Origin: Papilionanthe hookeriana x Papilionanthe teres
Lineage: Eukaryota > Streptophyta > Magnoliopsida > Asparagales > Orchidaceae
Assembly (NCBI GenBank): GCA_022702705.1
Contig: CM040429.1
Span: forward strand, 10,879,538 to 10,943,537
Length of the DNA stretch: 64,000 bases
Direction: 5' to 3'
The notes beneath the pieces are model-generated. The model ran no database searches. It saw only the letters and a program-made list of their open reading frames with translations, and had not been told where the DNA came from. Both the position numbers and the translations under genes were made by a program. Below are positions 45,501-57,500 of this stretch, one piece after another; position 1 is the first letter of the stretch; each line of letters begins with the position of its first letter.

Positions 45501-48500
45501 ATTTTATCAGCTTGAAAAATTACACACGTCGATCGCCTCGACAATTACAAGAATGATCTCTCTCCCTCTCTCTCCTCTCCTCTCTCTCTCTATCTCTCCG
45601 TGAGTCACACTGCAGAAGCCGAGCGAGAGCAGCAGAAGCGATCTTCTTCATTACAGCCGAACAAGAAGAATAAAGTCGTCCGCCTGCGATGCTCTTGGAG
45701 TAATCCGAATCCAGCTTTTCTTTCTACTTGAGTTCGATCGAGAGACCATCTAGAGTACGGTTACTAGAGAGGTATATATAAAACTAATTTCTCTTCTGTA
45801 GGATTCAAGATGGCAAGCCCTACCCTTCCATATTCGCGAAATAGCAATTGAAGGAGGCGGGAAGAGCATTAATGAGCCGAGTCCTCCTTAGGAAAGCATC
45901 GCTTGATAAAACAGTAAACAATGCAAAAGAAATATGGAAGTTCAATTAATTTCTATAAGTGGACCTGGGCTCCACTAAACCCAACAATTCTCCCACTTGG
46001 AGACAGGTACACTGGCTACACCATCTATTGGTTGTATCGACATTTTCCTCAAACGTGACATCATCCACCTCTGCAACTCAAAACCCCGTATCATGCCAGA
46101 AGAAGAGCTGAAGTCGAGCACATCTTCAGCTTCTCTTTTTTTTCTGATCAGGCCCCACTTGCTTGAATTTTCATTTTGCAAGGTTTCTTCATAGCTTTGT
46201 GTTTCTCCCCCATCTGTTAACACGATGTAGTTCAAGGTCGGTGAGTAACGCTAAGAAAAACGTCTATTCCTCACTGACCTACGAACTGTAGCTATAGTGG
46301 TAAATGGTTTTGCAGCTAACTGCGGAACAATAGAGATTGATGCCCCAGACCTATTCTCCTCATCACTTACATTACTGCCCTGCATTGTGATCTCTGGTAG
46401 ATCAACAAACCTTACTTTCCTACTGTGTTCATCAATGACCGTGACATAATAACGGGAGCCTCCAAGAGATGCCACTGGAGAAGATCCTCACACATTTGTG
46501 TACAAGATCCAGTTTTCCTGTCTTTGGCGCTCCGCCACTTTTTAAGAAATTGACATTTTTCTGCTTCCCCATAATGCAACTCTCAAACATGCTGAGATCA
46601 ATCGACTTGATCTCCAGTAGGCTTGCCTCTGGATCTAGGTTCTTCGTGTCTCTCGACTCATGTGACCTGCTCGCAACTGCTACGTATCCGTCGTGCTTCT
46701 CTGCAACTATAGTAGAATGATGTTGAGTAGAACTTATAGTCGTATATAGTGTGTCGAGTTTTTCTACTGTTGAGCCAATACTTATGTCTCCTTGTATCGC
46801 CTTCCAGGTGCTATCTGAGAACACCACTGAATGACCACCTTCATTGAGCATACTAATGTAAATGAAGTTTTTCTTCAACTCAAGAATGTGTCTGATCTTT
46901 TGCAAAGTCCATTGCTCTTTTTTGGGAGTGCAATATCAACGTTTCTCATCTCCACCACATCCAAAGCTTTTCCATCAGCCAGATATACCTTCTCAAAGTC
47001 ACCTGCAACATAGTTTTGCATTCTCCTGGTGGGAAGATGCATGGAAAGAAGCCTCTGAATCCGTTATCCAGTCATCAACAGAACTGTGAACTGCCAGTAA
47101 TAGTGCATCTTGTACTTCTTCAATTACAACATTAGCGCTATCATACTCTTTGGGATTCATGCAGTGCTTCTTTATGTGTCAGTTTTGTCACATATCCAGC
47201 AGGCTGCTTGCTGACCAGATTTTGATTTACTCTTGCCTCCGTACTTTGATTTCGATCTTCCTCTGTTTGAGTCATTGTCTTGTGATCTCCCTCTGGAATC
47301 AACACACTGTCGAACTCGAATCCGAAGTCTCGCCAGAATCTTTCTTGCGCACTTCCTCAACCATCATATTTCAGTTTAGATTTACCTGCAGAATTACTAA
47401 CTGTCATATTTATGGCTTCTAAGATATTTAGCAATGAAGCCAACAATATCAACACACGCATCTCATCGTCAAAATCAATTTAAAAAGACGACATTTGATT
47501 TGTGATGTTGAAATCATTCAGAGGTTGAGCAACATGCACACCTTCTGCCATCTTTAAGTTGAATAACATTTTCATCAAGTGTACTTTGTTATTCACTGGT
47601 GGCTTTTCATACATACCTAATAAAACCACCATGAGATTTGCAGTAGACTTTTCCTTAATGAGGTTGTGGGCAAAGAATCTCAACAGGGTCAATTGAATAA
47701 CCCCTAGAACTTGTCGATCCAACAAATTTCATTCAACTTCATCAATCTTCTATGGTTGCTTTCCCAGTAACGGAAGATGGAGTTTATTCTCATAGATGTA
47801 GTCCTATATCTGCATCTTCTAGTAACAAAAAACTGTCTTATTAAATTTATCGATCCCTTATGTCATCACATCATCTCTAACAATTGCTTTCTTTCATATC
47901 CGAACCTGAGCTCTGATACCAACTGTTGTGAAAAACAACGGCAATAAAAGGAAAAATCAGATTTAGAAAAAATCACAGAAATAAGAGGAGACACTGAATT
48001 ACATGGTTTGACAAATTACCTACGTCCACGGAGTTGCAGAAGATTTTATTATCTTGAGAAATTACACCCGTCGATCGCCTTGACGATTACAAGAAATATC
48101 TCTATCTCTCTTCCTCTCATCTCCTCTCTTTCTCTATCTCTCCGTGAGTCACACTGCAGAAGTTGAGGGAGAGCAGCAAATGAGATCTTCTTCCTTAAAG
48201 CGGAACAAGAAGAACAAAGTCGTTAGCATGCGATGCTCCTCCTAGAGTAATCTGAATCCAGCTTTTCTTTCTGCATGAGTTCAGTCGAGAGAGACTATCT
48301 AGTGTACGGTTGCTAGAGAGGTATATATGAAACCAAATTATCTTCTGCATGATTCAAGATGGCGGGCCCTATCCTTCCATATTCGCGAAACAACAATTGT
48401 AGGAGGCAGGAAGAGCATTAATGAGTCAGGTCCTCCTTAGGAAAGTATCGCATGATAAAACAATAAACAGTGAAAAGGAAATATGGTAGTTCAATTAATT

Positions 48501-51500
48501 TTTACAAGTGGATCTGGGCTCCACTAAACCCAACAGGTTCATCTAAATCTTGATAGATGAAAAATTTGATAATTCTACTATCAAATCCAAAGCTCATTTT
48601 CTACTTCAAACTTCGAAGTAGTTTATTATATAAAGCTAGGTTTTAAAGATGAATGTAATTTGCACCGCCCTTATTAAGATCCAATACTATGTATGGATGC
48701 TTAGCTTTAGCTGATTTGTACTCAAGCACATGTAGACAACATGCATCATAAAATATCTGGAAGTTACCTAATTAGACCAATAAATTCTCCGTAAATAGGA
48801 GGAGCAGGATAAACTTAATGTTACTCAGAGAAGAAAGTTACATGATTTTTATGCCCTTCCATCAAGTAATAACATTTGTGACAGCATCCGATACGCTTTC
48901 AGACTGAAAATACCATAAGCATAGACGAAAAGATTTTTCTGAAAATCTGAAAAGAATTCAGGGAGCATTTTACCCAAAAATAACTTCAAAAAATCGCTTG
49001 ATTAGTTTATTTCATTCCTATTCTAGGTTATTTTATTTTTTATTTTAGAATTATTTTCTTTCCTAATTTAAGTTACCTATATTTAGTAAGTTCATAAAAT
49101 AAGAAAGATTATTTTCCAATATATATATATATATATACCTACCTACCTACATGTGAATCATACAATTAAAAGAGAATTATTCTTCTCCAGATCAGGAAAA
49201 AATATGAGTCACGGACTCCGCACCTATGATTTTTTAGTGGCGGGACGCCATATGACAAGTGAGTCCGTCACCATTAACAGCTAATGTATAGTGGTGGGGC
49301 CCACTCGGAGGTGCGGAATTCACACCTAATATTTTCTCTTATCAGAGCTCTACATGGTATCAGATCTTGTAAATAAAACCTAGCCTCTTTCAGCCGCAGC
49401 TGCCAGAAATCTCTTCTTTCCGACAGCACAGCCAACATTATTTCTGCAGGTTGCAGGTCCTCTCCGCAATCCTCCTTGCAGCGGAACTTCCCTACTGCAA
49501 GCCCTCCTCCACCAGACCTTCCCTGCATGATAGTTTCTGTTTAGGTTCTGCTGCCAACGTCCATTCCTCGGTTTAGTTTCCGTTCAGGTTCTGCCACCAG
49601 GCTCCGTTTCCTGCAGCATTAACAGCAGCAAACGCAGCAACATCATTAAAAACAAACCCTAGCTTCCCCTACAGCCATAAATCTTCTATGACTGCTGGAA
49701 ATCCTCTCTGCCGGCTGAAAATATTTTCTACCAGCTTGCAGTCGGTACTTCTCTACAGGCCTTCCTCTGCAGCCTGTACTTCCCAGCAGGCCTTGCTCTG
49801 TAGGGCCTTCTCTCCCTGCAGCCAATACTTCACCTGCTCTCCCTTCCTCTCCCAATAGAAGCACTCGGAACTCCAGTCCTTCCCTAGAGGCAATCCTTTG
49901 CCGCAACCGAAACTCTTCCCTGCAGGCAGTCCTTCTTTGCAGCAGCCGGAAATAGTAGCAGGAATTTTGTCCAACAGCCGTCCAACGCTAGAATCCTCCC
50001 TGCACCCGTCAACTAGCCTGCAGACCCTCCCGAGTGCCGACACTTGCTCTCTCTACCTATCGGATTTCTCCCTATAACTGCCAGCTTGCTTGCCGGCTCA
50101 CCGCATGCATCCCTTACAGGCTATTGTTTATCCGCTATCTTCTACCAGAGCAGCCGTTGTCTTCCACCAGAGCAGCCATTGTCTTCCCTTTCTTTCTCCA
50201 CTGTCTTACTGCAAGCCCTCCGCTAAGGCTTCTCCCTACAGCCGCCAGCATCGGAATTTTCCTTGGAGCCACTTGTTTCCCTGCAGGACCTCCACCGTGT
50301 CTTCTACCTACAGCCAACAGCCAGCAAGCCCTCCGAAGGCAATCTCCAACTTTCCTAACAAGCAGACGTCTCCACATTGTTTTGACCAAGTGCGGGATGA
50401 AAGACTTAAGTTATACTCTGGATTTTAATTATGAACAATTCATCAAAGAACAACTTGAAATACTGAAAAAATTATGTAGGTAATTCAGAACAACCCATCA
50501 TCCTCGCGACCCATTTTGTCGTTAATGAAAGTGCGAGCTCTGAAAATTTAAAAAGCATCCCAGACTCTCTATGAGAGTTCAACACGATGTGTGTCAAGTT
50601 ACAGACTGATGAGATAATAAATAAGAAACTACAAGTTGAGGACTTGAAGATATGGGATTAGAGGTCTTTTATGCAAATCCCTATGGTTAATTACCCCTCC
50701 CAATAACGGAAGAGCACTTTTGATTAAGGCTAGCCATTAGGTGCTAAGTACTCAGACTTAATATATAGTAGCATCAAATTTAGAATTTAAAATTATAAAA
50801 TCTATCATCATGAGCTCAGATCGGATAGTGGGGGAAATGACGACGAAACCGAATAAGATCTCATGATTCCTTCATCCTGGGTTATCATGGTCCAGAATTC
50901 TACTTAGTCAGCGAGGGTAGTCAACCTAACCTGACAAAAGGGTCCTTGTTAGCAACCATGAGTTGCTTCGTCCAAGGAGACCTTGTAGACCCGAGGCGAA
51001 TGTTTGTATAAGATGTCTAATCTAAGTCGACCTTAGCTGACAAAGGGTTTTCTGCCCTATCGAATATATCCTATAATTCGATACTCAAAAGGGCAGACTA
51101 TCATTAAGAAACATACAACTAAATTCATAACGGTAATATAATAATATCATTTGGCGGCAAACTATCCGGTTAGAGAGCTCTGATAGTAACCACTTTTTTG
51201 TGCTGTCATTTGACAACAAGAACCACACGAACAGATGACTCGGGTCACGCTAATGTCATTTTATATTTGTTGCCTTGAGTTGATTTTTAAATAGCTTGCA
51301 CACATTTTTGGAACATATTTGATTTGAGTTTAAAAATATGTTTTACCAGCGCAACATTCTCGGATATTATGATCGAACGTTCAGCATGTTGGTTGGAGCT
51401 CATGCGTGAGTGTAATATTTGTTGATTTATATTGACTTTTAGGAGGTTTTAGTATTATTTGCACAGTCATTCATTTAGCTTTTACTTTTGCCTTATGTCT

Positions 51501-54500
51501 GCTCGAGTATGTGGGGTTGCAGATCTGGTGGTAGACATGTAATACTTCACTTCAAACGCCTTAGTATTTCATTTTGTACGCTTCTTAATGCATGTAGCGG
51601 ATCCGGTAGTGATAAAGGCATCCTAGATTTTAATTGCATATTTGGAATTATGTATCTCTCTCATCCTTACCTCTCATTGAGCGTCCGGGTGGACCACCCT
51701 GCAGGCTTCATTAGAGCTCGTTGACGAGTCGTCGAGTCCACTATGAGTCGTGCAAGTTCTATTTATATTTAATTCCGTCGTTTAAAAAAATTTATGCGAT
51801 CATTTTAGTCTTTAATATATAGCTTTGGAGTTTTCATTCTGCTTGAATATTGGTTCAAGTGAACTCAACTTGCTCTTTTATGATTGACATTCCAACCAAA
51901 ATCCGACAACATTTCGATACTCTCGATGTCGTCCCCAGTTGGGGGCTACATCAGGATTCTAGGCCAGCCCACCACGCTAAGAAAGTTGTGTATGGGGTGG
52001 CGCAAGGGTGGCTTGTGCCACAACCTCAAAGTAGTGTATCCCGCCATGCAAAAAATGCAAGCACAGGTCTTCAAAAATGCAACAGGATCCCATGTCATGC
52101 TAAGAAAAGCTTGTACGGATGTCACCCGTGCAATTTCCGGCACCTGCAACATATTTCCTCTATGCGTCAAGAAAGAAGCGTATGGGTACTTAATTTAGAA
52201 CAATCCATCGCGTCTCAATCGTTGCATGTGAGTTTCATCACACCACGCTAAGAAAACGTCTATAGAGCTTCCTTCGACGTTGTCAAACAAACATGTCAGG
52301 ACCTTTCTGATTTGCCCACCGAGTCACTAGTGTCGTATACGAGGTTCACCCCGCCACGCTAAGAAAAACATGTATAAGATTCTGCTCGATGTACCAAATG
52401 CGTTGCAATAGAAATCTCAAGAATTCCGATCTTTTTACCTTTCATGCGGGCAGCAAAGAGTTAGGCAGATCTGCACAAATTTTTGTTAGGTATGGCTCAG
52501 ATCTAGAGAATTGGAGTTTCTTGGTGAAGAGGTGTGACTCCTGGTGAAAATGAGTGTCTCTTGGAAATTAGTGAGTTGGGGGGAGCGAGGGCGTATTTGT
52601 AATTTATCCATGGGTTTTTTCTATAAATAGATGTGTAATCCTCTGGATATGTAACTCCTATGAAATAGTGAAATTCGCCGGCTCGCTCCCGAGGACGTAG
52701 GCAATTCTTTGCCGAACCTCGTTAAAATCTCTTGTGTTCTTCTGATTTGTGTCGATTATTGTTTCTCGTTCCATTATTTTGCATAACAATTGGTATCAGA
52801 GCCTCGTTCGAGGGTACAGGAGGAGATCGAAGCGGGCGATCGAAGAAAAAAAGAAGATTTGGCTTCGAGGTTCAAAGAATTGCGGTGTTCAAGGGAGTTT
52901 GGCGTGGAGCGACAGTTCGCAGGGAGGAGTTCCGGAACTGCTCATGGCAAGGAAGTGTCGTCGCAGGTGGAGTTCGCGACCTAGGAGGATTGCGATTCGG
53001 ACGAAGCAGGCTCGCGAGGGAGCCAGGTAGGTTTCGCGCAGGAGTTGGCAGAGGAGATCGCGGCAGTTCGCGACAGAGGCGAGCCGAGCGCTACAGGAAA
53101 GTCTTCTGCGAACAGGTGCAGTTCGCGGAAGCCTGGGAGATCGCGAAGGGAGTCCGACCTGGGGGTTCCAAGCATCGCGACGCAAAACAAGTTCGCGGCA
53201 ACAGCGCGGAGCAGGCCGTGGAGGTTTGCGGCGCGAAGCAGGCGGAGGACCGGAGTCCAGTTCGCCGGAAGTTAGTCGGCGCCGGGGAAGGGCGGCGGCC
53301 GGGCGGTTCGCGGGCAGGGAGTCCGCGGCGCGGGAACGGTTGCGGCGGTTGGCGAGTCGTGCCTGGAGGCGGTTCGCGCGGCAGTTCAGGCGGTTCCTGG
53401 TTGCAGGGAAGGAGGGAGTGGAAGGAATAAAAGAATCTTCCATTTCTACTAGGAGAATATTCCTTGCGGAGAGAAATTTGCTGGGAAGGAGGATTAATTA
53501 CCTTGGGCCAGGGAAGAATTCATTCATTCCAGGTAAAGGGAATCTAAAATATTCCCTCAAATTTTCTTTCGTTGGCTGCGCTGACAACTGCTTAATCTCA
53601 TGCTTAGAGCTTAATCCCAAACCGAAGGGAGAGGAAATCAGACTGTAGAATATTTTCCGCTGCTGCAGAGAAGGAATATTAATTCCTACAGAGAAGTTCG
53701 ACCGGTTCAATAATCCGCGGGAAACAGAGGCTGTCTACCGTGAACAAGAGCCTCATTTTGCGGGAAATTGAGGTGTTCAACCAGTTAAATTCACCGGTTC
53801 GTCGCAGGAGATTTTGCGACTGGTGGAGTTCGGCAGCATGCGGGTGGCGAGCGAGCACGATTATTTCGTGAACGGGAGTTTCGTGGAGGTTTCATCGAAC
53901 GAGTGAGAAGGGATTCGTGGCTCGCGGAAACGAAGGATCGGTCGAAGACTGCAGTACGAACGGACCGTGTCTTCGTGTAGAAAATTTGATTCACAAATCA
54001 CGGGAGAATCGTGGGAAAGTTCATCGCGTTTGATGAGAAAATTTCGGGCTTCTTCGAATTTATTTCGCAGTATTTTCTTTTGTTTCGAAGCAATATAGAA
54101 AATACGGTGCGGGATAAATTTGGATGTCAGAATGTCGTGTGCAAGATTCGAGATAGTGAAGTTCGGTGGACCGAGAACTTCGAACTTTGGTAAACAAAGG
54201 TGAAAGATTTATTGACGACGACGAGAATTTTGAAGCATTGCGACTTGAAATCCGATCGAACTATCTATCAATCTGTTGAGAGTACGATTAGTAGGTGTAG
54301 TACAGCTCGTCGGATCATATGATGAAATTACTGCAGGAACTTTAACTGCCAAGGTTAGATGGTTTGGTTCTTCAACCCACTAGTAGTAAGAACTCCATGA
54401 TCTATTTCTCCTAAAAGGCTGAATATTTGCCGACGTAGAGATTTTCTCTACAGAGCCTGGATATTCACAAAGGTGTGAGATTGTTAGATGTATTTCTCCT

Positions 54501-57500
54501 GAGGGCACTGATATTCTTGAGGTGCGAGATTTGTTTGGTAGGCGCAGCATACGGAGAGCGATTTCTCTGGAGTGCTTGATATTCGCGAGGTGGAGAATTG
54601 TAGGTATGACTCATATCTATGGAGTTGGAGTTTTGCAGTGAAGAGGTGTGACTCACAGTGAAAGGAGTGTCTCTCGAAGTTAGTGGGTTGGGGGGAGCGA
54701 GGGCGTATTTGTAATTTATCCAATGGGTTTTTCTATAAATAGACGTGTAATCCTTCCGGATATGTAACTCCCTCCGAAATAGTGAAATTCGGCATCGCAT
54801 TCCCAGAGGACGTGAGCAATTCTTTGCCGAACCTCGTTAAATCTCTTGTGTTCTTCTGATTTGTGTCGATTCTTGTTTTACTCCGCGTAATTTTTCATAA
54901 AAATTTTGTGACAAAAAGTTTTACATAAATTAAACTTCCAGCATAATACTTCTAAGGCCTCCAAGTCTCAAATCCTTAAACTCATACTCCACTCCATCCA
55001 AATGCTAACTTTCATAGATTCTAATACTTGTAGCACCATCAAGCAAGGAAGAAGGCAAACAAAACTCATACAGAAACTAAATAAAGATTATAGTTAATTC
55101 CCACAATATTCCAACAAATTTTTTCATTTTTTTTTTTTCTCTTTTATATACCTCTTTACATTGAATCCAGAAATGGGATGGTTATTAATTGCTAGTTGCT
55201 TACGGATAGAGTGAAGCAGACGAGAGGGATGGGGTTGGCGTGAGCTGGGACAGGTGGCTTGGGAGAAGATTTTCGGGTAGGAGGTGAAGAGGTTTACGGG
55301 TTGGATGAAAAGGTGGCTGCAAAACCAGGCAGAAAACTAGAGGGAGATGGGATCGGCGTGAGCTGCAGTGGAAGAGTGGAGTTCATAGAGAAGAGGGAAT
55401 GGTTGCCGAAGTCTCGCCAGATTAGAGATGACAAAGAAATTTCCAGCGAGATGCTGCTTGTCGGCGGGAGCGTCTGCCGGAGAGGGTTTGCGAAAGGTGA
55501 AGGAGAGGGGAAACGCTGCTGAGGTTCGCCGGACAGAGGAGCCTGCGTGAGCAGTGAGGGACGGTGCAGGGTGGCAGGAAGAGATGTGTACGGGCTGCTG
55601 GAGGAAGCTCGCCGGCAGGAAGAAAGATACGGTGTGATCTCGAGTGTGAGGAGCTGCGGATGGATAGTTGAGGGAAGAGTTGGGTAAGGCTGGAAAAGGT
55701 GGAGGAACGGGGGAGTTTTTTTTATGGAGTGGCGGTGGGATTGCGGGAAAAGAAAATGGATTTTTGCATATTATAATTTTTATATTTTATTTTAAATTTA
55801 TGTCTCCGTTTGTGAGTTAACATTATCGAAAAATTATTGCATGATATATACGGTGTCCGATCTCTTTTTTTTATACACTTTTGTTGGGATGAACGGTGGA
55901 GATCGGATACCGTATGCATTTTTTGCATATAATGTCCGTATCCAGTAATTCTTTGAATAGTATGGGTGTCATTCTGTTATAAATTTAATGTTCCAAACTC
56001 ACAGAGTATATTTTTTGATCAGATGTCGTTTTAGTGATTTTAACAACGATCGAGATGATTTAAGCCCGAATTATGCATATCTTGTCGTCAGCCTATCATT
56101 TCCACAGTGCATGCTCCTTTCGATCATAAAAGACTCCTTGGTTAATTTTGGTAATTTACATGCAATAGCAGAATCTATTTTGCAAGCGAGTATTATTTAG
56201 GATAAATTTCAAGCGTGCTCAAGATATTCTCAACTTGATCACACGGTGTCGCATTCTTCATTTTTTGCTCTCACCATGTCTGATCGACTCATCTCGTGGA
56301 GTATATGTGATGGTTAACAAGGAGATTTAGAACTTGGATCATAGATTCAGGAGTCTTTGGTCATATGACTGGAGACATCAATATTCTAGTCAATTATCAA
56401 GAGACTTATGCATCTTGATCGATAAGAATTGCAGATGGGTCACAGTAAAATATTACTAGAAAATGAGATGTGAAGCTCCCTCAAGGTATTACTCTTTTCT
56501 ATGTTTTATATGTTCCACAGTTGAACCGTAATTTGATTTCAATTAGTAAGCTTACTCGTGATATGAAATGTATAATTAAATTACTTGAACACGAAAGTGA
56601 GTTTAGGTAGGGGAGTTAGGGAAGATGATTGACCATGTTGAAATACATCAAGACTTATACCTGCTCGAAAATTTTCTCTAAAGAAACAAATGATCTCATC
56701 TCTTTTTTTAACTCAAATTTTTTAGTTTGAATCTATATTTGTCAAAAAATAGGTCATGTTATGACATTGTCGCATGTGTCGTCCTAATTTCAATTACATT
56801 ACAAAGTTATATTCTTATTTGTTTATCCATAAAAACCCTATTTCTTATCAATGTGAGATTTATCAACTTGTCAAACACACTAAAATTAGTTATCCTAGGG
56901 TTGTAAACGAGTCGAGGCTCGGAAATAGCTCGTGAACAATGTGTTCGTGTTCGCCTCGAATAACATATTTTTATTCGTTTTCGGCTCGAAATAGGTTCGG
57001 TAGAATATAAAATGTCGCGTAATCATGCCAAGAATACCGCATATGGCGAAATAACACCGATAACACAACGATAAAATCCGAGAAACACCCGTAATACCAC
57101 AAGAGAAATACCCAAATAGCTTGAGTGTCACTCAGGTTTTATTGCAAGGTTACTCGGGTGTTATTGTTGTGTTATCAGGTGTTGTTTTGCGGTGTTATTA
57201 GACTGTTATTCCGGTAATATAGAATAATATCGCGGAATAATACTGAAAATACAGTGGAATAACACCAATAATTCAAGAATAATACCGCGGAATAACACTA
57301 ATAACATCGTGAATAACACCAATAATACAGCAAAATAACGCCGATAACACCGCAAAATAACACCAATAATACGAGAATAATACCGCAGAATGTATTATTC
57401 TCGTATTATTAGTGTTATTCTGCGGTGTTATTTGTGTTATTGGTGTTATTCTGCGATGTCATCGATGTTATCGGAGTTATTCAGCGGAATAACACCGATA

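Larger units (their letters stand above)
45376..48540 (-). mobile_element. Internally deleted Ty1/copia element in the ligase intron
   Basis: The element 45381-48535 lies in the same sense as the gene, with LTRs of 606 and 612 bp. Flanks GGTTA and GGTTC match at four of five bases, consistent with a mutated 5-bp duplication. PBS, gag, zinc knuckle, protease and the integrase start are recognisable, and most of pol is gone. Gag, protease, polypurine tract and R-region match the family of 17552-20316. Confidence 0.9.
52479..54907 (+). mobile_element. TRIM/LARD-like nonautonomous LTR element with TSD ATTTT
   Basis: The element 52484-54902 has LTRs at 52484-52788 and 54599-54902 (about 305 bp), an initiator-Met PBS at 52791 and a purine tract GGTGGAGAAT before the 3' LTR. 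Its perfect ATTTT duplication is at 52479-52483 and 54903-54907. The 1.8-kb interior has no gag or pol. It is too long for a classic TRIM and shorter than typical LARDs. The R-region hairpin matches those of the copia elements, so copia enzymes probably mobilised it. Confidence 0.9.

Noticed and set aside
52889..53443. 184-residue minus-strand open frame in the GC-rich interior of the nonautonomous element
   Set aside because: It overlaps a longer plus frame and arises from GC-rich, stop-poor composition. No domain, start context or conservation supports it.
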